Of a stretch of DNA of 64,000 nucleotides, positions 34,760-48,600 are shown in pieces. Position 1 is the first letter of the stretch. Each line of letters begins with the position of its first letter. Made by a program: the position numbers and the translations under genes. The stretch comes from Sphaerolaimus hirsutus (taxonomy: Eukaryota > Nematoda > Chromadorea > Monhysterida > Sphaerolaimidae): assembly GCA_964036195.1 (NCBI GenBank), contig OZ038459.1, positions 20,767,206-20,831,205 on the forward strand, written 5' to 3'. The notes below the pieces were generated by a model. The model saw nothing but the letters and a program-made list of their open reading frames with translations, did not search any database and had not been told where the DNA came from.

Positions 34760-35006
34760 TACATCGGTTACTTTACACCCTGCACGCGTGGTTCCCGCTG
34801 GAAGTGTGCCAACAATGGTTAACCCATCAGAGTTTCATAAAAAAGATGACAAAATTGATTGTAGTTATAATGTTATTCATTAACATATTCACATCGATGA
34901 ATTTTTTTCATATTTTTACGGAAATCGCATGATTTAATAATCATTGGCACGCTTCCAACACGAGACATAAATCAGTGCGAGGGCAGAGTATCACGTACGC
35001 CCAGTA
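34760..35006. mobile_element. 247-bp MITE with TA duplication
   Basis: Starts TACATCGGTTACTTTACACC and ends ..TACGCCCAGTA, with TA flanks. Copy 1 has the empty site at about 4070. Relatives occur in inverse orientation at about 19976-20225 and, more distantly, at 43870-44110. Confidence 0.7.
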
Positions 35007-35322
35007 TACTACTTTTTACATGGGAGAAATTTTTACACTGGAAGGCACCACAGATGTCATTTTCAATTATTATGTAGCTTTATATAGGAAATTAATATGA
35101 TTTCTTCAAGATTTCTCTATAGTAGAAACAAAATACATTTTTACATTTGTACTTTTAAAAAGTATGCATACAGGTGAGTACAGGTACTCTCTCCAAAGTA
35201 TCCCTAAATATGTAAATGTACCCACACAATGCTCAAGTATATGTATTTTTCAAGTAAATGAATATACATTCTAACAACTGTGCCATCTGCGCCAAAAACT
35301 GATTGTCCCGAAATTTCTGGAA

Positions 35323-35603
35323 GTAAATAAATAAAAATGCGGTATCTTGGATTGTCTGCTAAAAACAGACGCCGGTTATCCACGATAATAGTGTACCGAT
35401 CCCGAAATCGTAATCACCTCGCAGCCATGTGACCTTGGATGCCTGCCGTTCGAAAAAAAGCGTGCCTCCGCCGTCCGGCTGCTACAGATCGATAAAGTGA
35501 CCGCGATCGATTTTACCTGTAACGTTTGCACGCGTAGAAATGCATGCTGGTGTTACATGCGCAACCGTGATCGCTGCCAAAATGACAGAATTTTCGCTCG
35601 GAA
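35323..35603. repeat. About 280-bp insertion of unknown type
   Basis: Present in duplication copy 2 only. Its left end is GTAAATAAATAAAAATGCGG, so a SINE-like tail on the minus strand is possible. No A/B boxes or family were recognised with confidence, and a GGAA repeat at both ends is too short to prove a target duplication. Confidence 0.4.
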
Positions 35604-35913
35604 GACACTCAGTGATATTTCACCAGTGACACGGTGGGCCTACAGAGTAGCAATTCCATAGAAACTCCATGGCGATACTCTTAACAAATTTATAATCACT
35701 TATTTATTGTGCCATCCATTTCATTCAATGCATTTCATTCACCGGCATTTGCGGCGTGCGTCAAGGATATAAGAATACGAAAAGCGCTATAAATAGAGTA
35801 CACAATAAATTGGATACAAAATGTCGATGATCCAAATAAAATATTATCATATTTGCAAACATAAAACGCGTTGAAAAGAGCGGGTGAATAGATGTTTCTT
35901 TTATACATGTGTA

Positions 35914-36074
35914 CCGTATTTCCTCGTAGTAACCCCATCGAATTGACCCCAAGAAATACCCCCTGGTCTGAGCGACCTGTGGAATAATAACCCCCCTAAA
36001 TACCCCCCTCGAATAAACCCTCGTCAAAATTTGCGAAATAATGAACCCTCTGGGTCTATTACGAGGAAATACAG
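35914..36074. mobile_element. Short CCGTATT-terminal C-rich element, copy-2 counterpart of 4702-4862
   Basis: Same ends, length and flanks as its counterpart, apart from point changes. Confidence 0.6.
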
Positions 36075-36696
36075 TATGTTTATGTCGCTTTTAAATTGAT
36101 TTTCAAATTTTTAATTGAACAGAAGATCATAAAATGCATGCATTACTTCAAACAGATTAATCTAGAAGGACCCCCTCCAATATGTATATATGCCAAGAAG
36201 AGTGATATGAGAGTCATTTGTAGCATTGGCGACGTAAGTGCTTGTACGCTTGTGAATGTCACAAGCGTAATTTTTGGTGTCACAAGCAGAAATTTCACTG
36301 TCACAGTGTGACATTCACAAGCATGTATTGTACAAACAAGAGCGAAAGCACAAAATTAGCTCAAAATCGCTAAAATTTGCTCCATTTTGCCAATTTTTAC
36401 CTTTATAATCACTATTTTCATCGATATACATGATTATATTTTGCCAATTTAATTTATATTGATAGCGATTTCGAATTTTTTGGCTGGCTGCCTACTTTGC
36501 ATAAAGGCTCCGATAAAAAGGTGTCACAAGGTGAAATTTTGGCTAATGTGAATGTCACAAGCGCAAATTGGGACCTTGCGCCGCCCATGATTTGTAGTAT
36601 TGACTTCTTGACAATAAAAGCCTAGGAAAACAAACATCCAACATTTATCGCTTGGATGTAAACAGTGAAAAGTCTTTGCTATCAATCGAGACACAT

Positions 36697-39600
36697 TCAG
36701 GGGTCATCAGTGATGGGTCTGGCGTAGGTGGGCTCATTGCCGTTGGCGGCGGGCGCGGGGTACAGCTTGCACTGCTGCAGCGCCGAGCTGAAGTCGAATG
36801 ACACGCACGCGCTGTGTCTGAGCCGTGAGGCAAATGGTGCTGCTAGTGCCAAAGCTAGCTGTCAGTGCAAATTGGGACAAGTGTGACGCGAACTGACTTG
36901 AGACAGTGCCAGGCGCACTCCCTGCCCGCATATGCTTCATCTGCGAACTGGGGGCCGCTCAGGGTGCTCAGGGGGGTCGCGTCGCTCTGCACCCCCGGCG
37001 CCCCACGCTGCGTAGGTCTGTAGGTGGCCATGGCTGGTGCATCTGTAAATTCAGTGTCACATCACAGCTCACTTCAATTTCCGGGAGTGGAAAAAATTTC
37101 CATTTCCGTTTTTCAGCCATCGTTATTTTCGACACCATTATATGCCATACGTAAATAAACAGCGTTCGGAACAGGTCCGGCAGTCAGTTTCTGACCGGAC
37201 TGCTGTCGCCATAACTCCCGCTGTGGGGGGGAATTAAGAGATGAAATTTGGGTGGGACGTAGCCGACATTGCCCCCCCCCCTACTATACTCCAACGCAGG
37301 GGCGACGGCGACCCCCCACAGTGTGGGTTGCCGTATACGCGCAAAATTTTTTTACAGATTTTCGCTGTCCGCGTCAAGTCCGGCACCCAGTGGTTTTTCA
37401 TCACTTCGGGTGCCATCACTTTAGAAAAGCGGACACGAAATAGCTGAAATTTTGGGGGGTTATCGTCAACATCCTGTGGCACCATCGACTCACCAAAAGT
37501 GTCGCTCACTGCGTATACCGCGCTGTTTTTTACAGATACAGTGTACGCATCAGGTCCAAGACCAACTTGCGTTTCACTGAGCCAAATTCACTTTAAATAA
37601 ATTTTTGATTAGACACTTGAAAAGTTGGTTTAGGATGCCCTCTAGGGAAGGGTTGAAGGTATAAAATTGCATAAAAAACCTTACCCCAAAAATGCCCCAC
37701 TAAGGAATTTTAATGGGGGTGAATGTGATGTAGTCATATATGACATCATCACCATACAAATTTGTACTGTGATGATGTCATACGTGATGTCAGAACAGCA
37801 GAGTTGCGAAAGTGTATTTACACTTACCCGAAATACCCGGGTAAATGGGTATTTATATTTACCCTTACACTTACACTTTTATAAAATACCCATACACTTT
37901 TTTTACACTTTCCTGGGCAAAATACCCGGATACAGAAAGTGTATTTTTTTCTTTCAGATGGCCCTGTTTGAAGCATTTGAGGAAGCATAAAACTGGGTCA
38001 TGTACAAAAAATAACTGCACAGTGCACACATGCAGTGATGCATTGAATGTAAAAAATATGGCAAATGTACAAACGTGCACCAGCTCCAACCTTTGATCAG
38101 TACTCATGGTATTCTACAGTTTCATCATACTTTGTAAAAAGGACAAGATCAATTTCACCTGCTGGACCTGGCTTTTGCACAGACATTATTGCTGTATGTC
38201 CATTCTTGTATTTAAACAGTGTGTATCACATAGCTCAATCAGTAAAATATCAACACTGAAGACGTGCCATTATTACGCAAATTTGTTACAGTCTAAAATG
38301 TTTCATACGGCTGTTCATACAGCAGTAAAATGTGAACTAATGCATGAAAATGATAAATAAATTGATCTAAAGGTGAAAACAGTGGTGTTTTCTGATGCTC
38401 AACAGTGAGAGCTCTTTCTAAAAAAAATTTTACACTTACACTTTTTTTACACTTTCCTAGGTATTTTAAAAATACCTTACACTTACAGTATCCATACTCA
38501 AAATTTGGAAAGTGTATTTACACTTACACTTACACTTTCCAAAAATACCGGTATTTTAACAACTCTGCAGAACAGTCACCCCCATTAAAATTCCTTAGTG
38601 GGGCATTTTTGGGGCAACGTTTTTTACGCAATTTTATACCTTAAACCCTTACCTAGAGGGCATCCTAAACCAACTTTTAAAGTGTCTAACAAAAAAATAT
38701 ATTTTAAGTGAATTTTTAGGATGCAACTGTAGGGGCATTGCTAAAATTTCGCTTAACAGGTAAGCTCACTGCATTGTACAGTATCGTATGGGTCTGTAGA
38801 ATTGTAAAACTGCATTACATGACTGCATTGAGCATTTTTGAAAAAATTTATAGGGTGCCGGACCTGATGCAGACAGCACATTTATTAAAAACGCGTTATA
38901 CCCGCGAGCGACATCTTTGGTCGGTCGCCGGCGCCCGCCATTTAGTGTACAGTAAGGGGATGGGTGTCGGCTATATCCCCCCAGTTTCAGCTTTGTCCTG
39001 TCCGCGTTTCTGGAGTGATGGCACCCGAAGTGATGAAAAACCACTGGGTGCCGGACTTGACGCGGACAGCGAAATTCTGTAAAAATTTTTGTGTGTATAC
39101 GGCGACCCACACTTAGGGGGGTCGCCGTCGCCCCTGCGTTGGAGCATAGTAGGGGGAGAATGTCGGCTTCCTCCCACCCAAATTTCATCTCTTAATTCAC
39201 CCCACAGCGGGAGTTATAGCGCCAGCAGTCAGGTCAGAAACTGACTGCCGGACCTGATCCGAACGCTGTTTACTATCTCTCGCTCTATTTGACGCATGGC
39301 AAGACACATAAACCTGAGCCATTTTCCAAGGCTATTCTGCCCCAACCAACAAAACCTATTTACGTTTACTCAATAAATATGGATACTCTAGTGCTGCACG
39401 TTTACGTTTCTTCCCAAAAAATACCAGTACTCAGTTACTCGCATACTTTCAACGTATTTCGTACGGAAAACCTATTTCAAACAGGCTTTAATAGGCTTTT
39501 TCAAGGTATAAAGGAAACAAAAGGATAGTAAAGTTAAATATAGGGTAAAAATATCGAAAATAGCATGTAATAAGGCAAAAACAAATAAACTAGTGCATTT

Positions 39601-42600
39601 GATGGTTAAAAAGTTCAGAAATTGATTATTTCGTGTGAAAATCGAAGCAACATTTCTCAAAAATACCCACTTTTACATTTTCCAGGGACAAAAGTAATTT
39701 AATCACATTTACACATTAGTAAAAGTAAAAAATAGACAATTTACGTTTTCTGTACTCACCTGTGAGTAAAAAATAAATGTTTTTGTTTTTGTTAACTTTT
39801 GAAAAAGTTCAGTACTTTTAACAACTCTGGCCCCAACCAGCCTTTGACGCACAGAGCACTGTGTTTTGTCTGAGGGGACACCTGCGATGTAGTTCCCGTG
39901 CCCACGTTGAGTAGTGCTGTGACTGCTGTCACCGCTGAAAAGTGACAAGTTTGAAGTGGGCCTGAGTTTTTTATCAAATCCAATGGTGCTTTAGTTTCCG
40001 ACATATTTTGCAGATAGGGATGAGAGAGTACAAAGTATGAGTTTATTTATGAATCCATGGTGAAATACAATATACCGTATTACCTCGAAATACCCCCACG
40101 GGGTTTATTATTTCGCCAGCAAAATTTGAGGGGGGGGATAATTCGAGGGGGGGGGGTTTATTCGAGGGGGGTCTACTTCGCCAAAAAATTTCAGAAATTC
40201 CCCATACTCAGACGTAGAAAAATCAAACAATTACATAGATGTATATGTGTTTATAGGATGGATAACTGTATATACACATAAACCCTTCCTTAACATCACT
40301 CAATCATCAGTTTAAACGTGTGTTCCGCATTGTACAGATCACATACTGCGGTATTTGTCATGTACATTCTCTTTACACTCAATTTTAGGGGGTATTTCGA
40401 GGGGGGGTTTATTATTTCATCAGCCGAATTTTTGGGGGGTATTTCGAGGGGGGGAGGTTAATTCAAGGGGGGATAATTCGAGGTAATACGGTAAATATAA
40501 TATTGGAAAACTCCCGTAAACTCATCCCATAATTTGGAAACTCCCGTAAACTCAGCCCCTAATTTGTAAACTCCTAAACACTCAGCCCCTAATTTAGCAA
40601 ACTCCCATCAACTAAACTAAGCATAAACTAATCATCTAAGCATCTAATTTGTCAACCAGTGTCAACACAGTCTCTTATTTTTAACTCCTGTTAACTCAAC
40701 CCTAATTTATGGGGATGGTCCGGCCGTAAAGTAAACCCGGCCGTAAAGTAGAGGGTGCTACTTTAGTTTTGTACCTATGAGTACAGGTGAAAGCGAGAGT
40801 CGTCGCTTTCCCTACCCATCGCGAATTCTATAATTTCCAATGTTATTTTACGCTATTTTTCCAGCCGTTTATATTCGTGTGAGTGATTTTTTGCTTTTTA
40901 TGCACTCAAAAAATGTTCTCAATCACGTTTTATGTACTTTCAAAGTACGCGAGTAAGTGAGTACCGGTATTTTTTCGGGAGGAAACGTAAACGTATTTAC
41001 GCAGCACTCGAGTATACGTATTTATCGAGTAAACGTAAATACGTTTGTACAACTATGCCTTACGGCCGGATTTACTTTACGGCCGGGTTTACTTTACGGC
41101 CGAGTTCTCGCCCTAATTTATCAACTCTCATCAACCCGACTATAATTTGTAAACTCAGCCCCTAAATCAACTCGTGTCAACACAGCCCCTTTAAACTCCT
41201 GTAATTTCAACCCTAATTTATAAACACCATCAACTCCACACTAAATTGTAAACTCAGCCCCTAAAAACTAAAGTCAACCCCCTATACATGTGCAATTGAC
41301 ATTCTTGGAATAGCTACTCTGCCATCTATAAACCCTGTTTGTCAAGATTGTAAAGGTCATGTGTGGAAAGGACATTTTGTGCTAATAAACAGTGACTGCA
41401 TTGTGTGTAAAAACACACACGAATCAGGCAGAATAGAGCTGTGATTGTGCCTCCTATCTTTTACATTAGGCATTCTTTGCATGCAATTCATTCACAAACA
41501 TATACATTCAGATGGGTGACGCCAAGACACAAAATTACACTAAAAACTGTGTGTTCCACAACTCACCCAAAATGTGGCCGTTTGGGTTGCAAACTTCAGA
41601 ATAGGCGTCCTATGGAGTCTACTCTATTGTGTTAAAATTTCATTGCGATAGCTCAACTGTAGCTCAAGCTATCGCGTTTTTCCAGCGGCAACTGAAAATG
41701 CCCACCCCTGTATTTACAGCAATTTTTGGCTGGCTGCTAAAATCACAAAAGAACTCCAATAAAAAGGTGTCACAACACAAGGTGAAATGTTGGCTGATGT
41801 GAGGCTTAGCGCTGCGTATGGTTGGTGCTTATTACACCAGTAATCATAGCACCAGATTCATACTAGCCAGGCAGCAAAATGAAGGCAAACGTACCATCAT
41901 ATCTCACATCCGGCGTGAATAAATCTGAAATTCCACTGCTCACTCTTAGTGCATCCACTCTGCTGCAAGGCAATGTGGTACGGCGACAGTATGGATTTGT
42001 CCCCCTTGTATGGCTAAAGCAACGGCACCTGTTTAAAAACGCGCCAATTTTTATGCTATGCAGCAAGAGCCTCTGCTCACAGTGAAACTACAGGTATTTG
42101 TTTAGTTGTTGATTTCCGAGCTGTCTGTATTTCTAATTTATCAAGAAGTTGACAAATTCATTTTCCTCTGAAAAGTTGACACTTTATTATCAACATTTGG
42201 AACATTACGGTGAGCACGAGAGAGCACTCGCAGCTGCCATTTTTATTGGTTAAATTTAGGAAGTCAATTTCTGTCATCACCATGCACGCACACACCTGTC
42301 ACTGCCGGCCTGCAGACATTGCCGTGCGCATTCATCAGCAGTGGGTGTTGATATCATTGGTAGAGTGAAAGCATCTTTGAGGTATCGCACTTCCGTGTGT
42401 ATGGCAGCAGAGACAGATGTGGGCTGCAGGGCTGGTTCCCGCTCTCTGTACTCGCAGATGCCCTGGTGCCTGCATGATGGCTAGGGTGTCAAATTCCAAT
42501 TTTACTGTCACATTGTGACAGTCACAAGCGTGTATTGTACACACAAAAGTGAAAGCACAAAATTACCGTATTACCTCGAATCATCCCCCCCTTGAATTAA

Positions 42601-45600
42601 CCCCCCCCCCCTCGAATTAACCCCACCTCAAAATGGGCTGGGGAAAAAATAAACCCCCCCCTCGAAATACCCCCCCCCCCTTCGGAATGATGTGCGTCAT
42701 GTACATAATAAATACGTCATGTATGCAATGTACATGATGTACCGTATTACCTCGAATTATCCCCCCCCTTGAATTAACCCCCCCCTCGAATTAACCCCCC
42801 CTCAAAATCGGCTGGGGAAATAATAAACCCCCCCCCTCGAAATACCCCCCCCCCCTTCGGAATGATGTACGTCATGTACATAATAAATACGTCATGTATG
42901 CAATGTACATGATGTATATTACTGTTTATCTGTATTGCAGCTACACATGGACATGTTTGTGTAGCTAATCTACGTTTTTATGTCCAAATATATCTTGTTT
43001 GGACACATTTATTACCTGTTTTGTGCATGCAAATGCCTACTATTTACTACGATCCTCACGAAAATTTCTGACGAAATAATAAGACCCCCCCTCGAATAAA
43101 CCCCCCCCTCGAATTAACCCCCCCTCAAATTTTGCTGGCGAAATAATAAACCCCCATGGGGGTATTTCGAGGTAATACGGTATATTACTGTTAATTTGCA
43201 TTGCAGCTACACAAAGAGTAGTTTGTGTAGGTATCTACGTTTTTATGTCCAAATATATCCTGTTTGGACACATTTATTACCGATTTTGGGTACGCAAATG
43301 CCTACTATTTATTACGATCCTTACAAAAATTTCTGACGAAATAATAACCCCCCCCCCCCCTCGAATAAACCCCCCCCCTCGAATTAACCCCCCCTCAAAT
43401 TTTGCTGGCGAAATAATAAACCCCCATGGGGGTATTTCGAGGTAATACGGTAGTTTAAAATCGCTAAAATTTGCTCCATTTTGCCAATTTTTGCCTTTAT
43501 AACCGCTATTTTCATGATTATATACACTCCTGGAAAAATGTCGTTGTCCTCCTGTTCAGGAACAAAGAAAATCAATGTCTACCCTGCTAACATGCAACCC
43601 ATGTTGGGATATAAATGGGATGAATTATTCTAGAGTAAGGTGTCTTTATGCCACATGTCGATTTTTAGCGTTCTGGGTGCATTGCTGTTCATTTGACAGC
43701 CATCCAAAGTCAAATTTCAGGTGGAAAAATGTCTTTGTCCCTTTTGTGATAACGGTGAAACATATAGAAAAACATGGTCAAAGTGGTGAAACAAAGCAAA
43801 ATCGTGTTAAAACGATGAATAAGATCTGCACTGCTCAAACATCTATCACTTTGCGAATTTGTATTCAAAATGATATACGCGGTGGCCTTGACACTTTGCA
43901 CTCGCACTGATTTAAGCCTCACGTTAGAAGCATAACAATGATAATTAAAGCATGCGATTTTTGTACCAAGATTTAAAAATACAAAGCAAATATGTTAACA
44001 TAAAACATTATATCAGCATTCTTTTTCAGCAATTTTTATGCAAATCAAGTGTGTTAAATATCATTGGCTCCAGTATCTCACGCTCATTGTGATTCCGCAT
44101 CACGTTCACAGTCGTCAGCCGTCAGATGGCAGACAAATATCGAGCCGGCATGGTGCTTATTTTTGAATTTATAACAAAACGAAATGTTGGCACTTTGCCA
44201 GCTCATGGTTGCGCGTATTTATCCAAATGTAGAAAAAGCCAAAAAAAATCGCGGAAGGCACTCCCATTCACGGATCATGAAATGATGACTACCGTATTAC
44301 CTCGAAATACCCCCATGGGGGTTTATTATTTTGCCAGCAAATTTTGAGGGGGGGTTAATTCGAGGGGGGTTTATTCGAGGGGGGGGGGGGTTATTCGAAG
44401 GGGGGGTCTATTATTTCGCCAGAAATTTTACAAAATTCCCCGTACTCAGACGTAGAAAAATACAACATTGTCAGAGGCGTATGAGTGTTTATAGGCATAT
44501 ACTACTGTATATACTCATAAACCCTTCCCTAACATCACTCAGTCATCGGTTTTAACGTGTGTTCTGCATAATACAGTTCACACACTGTGTTAGGTATTTG
44601 TTATGTACATACTGTTTACACTGTATTTGGGGGGGGGGGTATTTCGAGGGGGGGTTATTATTTCCCCAGCCCATTTTGAGGGGGGGGTTTATTCAAGGGG
44701 GGTGTTAATTGAAGGGGGGGGATAATTCGAGGTAATACGGTATATATGTGGGACAGAGGCCATATTTCTACTATGGAGGGTTGACATAATGACCCCCCTT
44801 ATGTATGAGTTGCACCCCTCTGTGACACATATTTAATGTTTGGTTCACCATTGAACCAAAAAAATCAAAGGGACAGACATTTTTCCAGCAGTTTTCCAGC
44901 AGCTATTTTTAGACAATTTCAATTTTTAGGCAATTTTGGACATTTATGACTCAAGCAATTTCGACATTTTTGGCTGCCTGCCAACTTCACGTACATATGG
45001 GCTCTGATAAAAGAGGTGTCACAACTACAATGTGAAATTTTGGCTAATGTGAATGTCACAAGCTCAAATTGGGACCTTGCGCCATCTATGGTCAAGAGAT
45101 TTTGAGTGAGAGAAACCACACCGCCAGTTGACAATTTGCTTATACTCGGCGGACCGCTAAGTATGCACAGAATCCTACCATAAATTGATGAACTCTTGTG
45201 ATAAATTTTGTAATTAATTATTCCATGGTAAAAACGTAATAGGTATTATGATGAAAAAGCTGCATGATTCTTGGTTCATAATCCAGATGGGTTCTGGTAG
45301 GTTTCCATACTAAGTGCGATGTCTGCAGAGTATATACAAGGGGGGTAAGTCGAGAGGGGGTTCATTCAAGGGGGATAAGTCGAGGTAATACCGTATATGT
45401 CTATAGGGTCTTATACATGGCAGTTTTGTTACATTTTTCGACGTATGCACAGATTTCAAACAAAATTTTAGTAGTGGGATTTCCAAAAATTTGACGAAAT
45501 AATAACCCCCCCCCTTGAAACACCCCCGCCCCCCTCGTTTAACCCCCCCCCCCTCAAAAATCTCACTCGGGTAAAAAACATTCGAGTAAATACGGTAATC

Positions 45601-48600
45601 ATGTGTCACCTTCTATTGGGTGCCTGGGCATATGGTGCATCTACTATGCCACTGTAAGGAGGGTAAAACGCTGCAGCAGTAGTAACATCAAAAGGCCCAT
45701 TTGGCTCGCCGATTGCCCATTTACTGATGATTCCGCTGTACAATTCCCCATTGACCTGCTCCATGTTGGTGCTGTTCAGCGCCAGGTGCCAGCCTCTGAG
45801 ACTCACCCCTGATAGTTCCTGCGTAAAGTGTTGATTTTGCATTGTAATTAGCGTTCTAAAAATCTCTCAGAGATTTATGTTTAAAAAAGTTTAAAGCTGA
45901 TGTAATGCCAGCAGATTGCAATGATGAAAATTAAAAATAGAATATTTCATAGATATCCTACAAATAAGCTTTTGAAGGCTAAAGGAACTGTTTGGTAGTG
46001 AGTAGTAAGCAATACGATCATAGCATTTGTTGTCATTGGTTTAGAAGAAATTATGCAAAATTCTAACATTTATGGCACCAAGCCAATAAATATAATCTGT
46101 GTTCCATCCACCAACAAGCTGTGCCACCACATCTGACAGCTGACTATCTATAGGCCAAGCCAGGTGCCCTATGTATCCTGGTATGTGACCTGCGTTTTTT
46201 TGGCATGCAAAAAGTGCATAAAATGTGGTCTTCAAATATTGTCCATCCTTGCTTAATTTCCCCAACAAACATCAACCAACAGTGAACCATTTCCAGACAC
46301 CATTACTTTGTGATTCAGGTCAAAATGCTAGATTAAAAAAAATACCTAGTATTTATGATTTTACATCTTTTTAGCAATGGAGATATATAAATGAGATTTT
46401 GGTGCAAATTTCTATGAAAAAATCAACTTAAATTGAACTGATAACTTTCCCATAAGGTTGGTTGATAAAATGATACCCTGGGTAAATTCAAGGGTAAAAC
46501 AAAAAAAATCTGATAACAAACCAGTGCACTTGTCAGCAACTTGGTACCAGTTTGAGCCAGTGACTCCCTCATCCCAAAACACATAGCACGAGCCATCGTG
46601 GAACACACTCGGCTTTCCAGTTACATTCGAGTTGCAGATACCTTCCAAAGTATCTGCACATAATTTGAGATTTAATTTGCATCAAATCAAATCAAATAGG
46701 TTTACTTGTCTCAGACCACAAAAGCCAAATGCAAGTAAAATACACAATACATACCCATCGACTACTCCTATTTGCGGTCCTAGTAGGTGAGTTTTCTGGC
46801 GCATTGTAAACATAGTTGGCAGGGAAAAATATAGAGAAAACACCTAATCTACTTACTACCTTACTATAGAGTGAGCGGCAGACAACATTGCCAAAAAAAC
46901 ACCGAAAAACAAAACACTCTAGCACCCCACGACCCGGGTTTGTCCACGCTTAAAACAATTGACAGCGTTTGAGCAAAAATAACAAAAATAGGAAAGGAAA
47001 ATCAACAAGCTATAGTCTGATGTTAAGTGAAAATCATAATCGTCATTATAAAGTATCATTAGTCACAAAAGTCCAATTTTCATGCAGAGTTTTCCTCTTA
47101 CTATTCCAGAGTTTTTTTTCCAACTATTTGCTTTGTTTGACATTATTGAGAACTGGTTTGCAAAATGCTGGATTCCCAGGATTGAATTGTTAAGTGAAAT
47201 ATTTCTCAATTGCTCGACATCTCTTACTTCATTTTGCTACTTATCAGACCTTTCCAAGTGTCACATTTATCACCTTTTTTCACTTTCCATCACTCCCATC
47301 ATTACCAGAAAAGCATCATCAACATCGCGCGTTGTTGTGTCGCACACTAAAAACCTCAGAATTGTAAAAACCTTTGCAAATTAAATACAGGTTTGTACAG
47401 TGTAGGTATACATTGTTCTTCTAATTATCCAGAGTCAGCGTACTGGCTAACCAGGGTTCCCGCTCGCGAACGATGAACCGTCGCAGCTTTCCCCCCAGTT
47501 TTCCAGTACTCTGGCCAGATTACCCAGGTGTTGCGACGCATCAATATGTGTAAATCAATACGTTGCATGTGTAAATGTTTATGAGTTTATGTTAACAGAA
47601 CTAACGATCTGGTAGAGGGGCGCTCTCGTTGTAGACAAAATATGCATCATTGTCAAGTGGAGTTATTAACGCAATTCGGTGGGAACCCTGCAAAAATTTA
47701 CCATATTTCTGTGGAGCACAGAAAGTGTTTTCCTTCTATTGATTGGTATTTTTATGAAAAAACGGTAATTCGTCACAGTTTCTTCATTATGTAACGAAAA
47801 ACTGGCTCCAATAATTTTTTATTTAACAATAATAATGTCAAAATTAATCAACAACACTAATAATAGGCACTTCTATAATTTAAGCAGCTTGACTCCACTT
47901 TAGCCACAACCACAGCCATTTGAATAATTTTTAAAACCACTTCTGCAACATATCTATATTAAACAATTTATCCAAGTAGCAGATACATAGCATAGCAGTG
48001 CAGTCACTTTTTATTCCCCCATTGATTTCACTGTAAAATATTTTCTGTACTCAGGTAAATACTTTTAAAAAGTATGCATAAAGGTACAAAAGAGTACACA
48101 GGTACTTTTTCAGAGGAAATGTAAACATCAGTACTTGAGTACTTTCAAGTTAATGTAAATATGGTTTAACAATTATGGTGGTAAAGTGACAATTTGTATA
48201 CAGGGCCCAACAAAGGGGGGAATGCCCCCAGCTAACTCTAAGGAGAGTTTAGATAGTTGGAAGATATATGGTGGTTTATTTAATTAATCTGAATTCAGGG
48301 TCCTGAACGGAGTATAAACCATCAGGAAGAAAATGTCAAACATGTTCCAGCCTACATTTAGGCCAGCCTGCCTGAGCTTCTCGGCTGCGTGCTCGAGTGG
48401 CAGTTTGAACCAGGCCAACTTGGCACCGGGCCAGAGGAGTTGGCACTTGTCCCAGGCCTGCGTCCAGTTCAGCTGGTTGTCTGTGGTGCCGAAGTAGCAC
48501 TGCTCGTCCATCAGCGCGCTGCCGGACACTCCCGCCTCTGCTCCCTTCGCTGCGCACTGCCCACCAAACACTGACCGCACCTTGTCTGGTTAGTAGAATG

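Noticed and set aside
43575..43910. 111-codon plus-strand ORF
   Set aside because: Lies in an intron of gene C on the opposite strand, has no recognisable domain, and has no counterpart in duplication copy 1.
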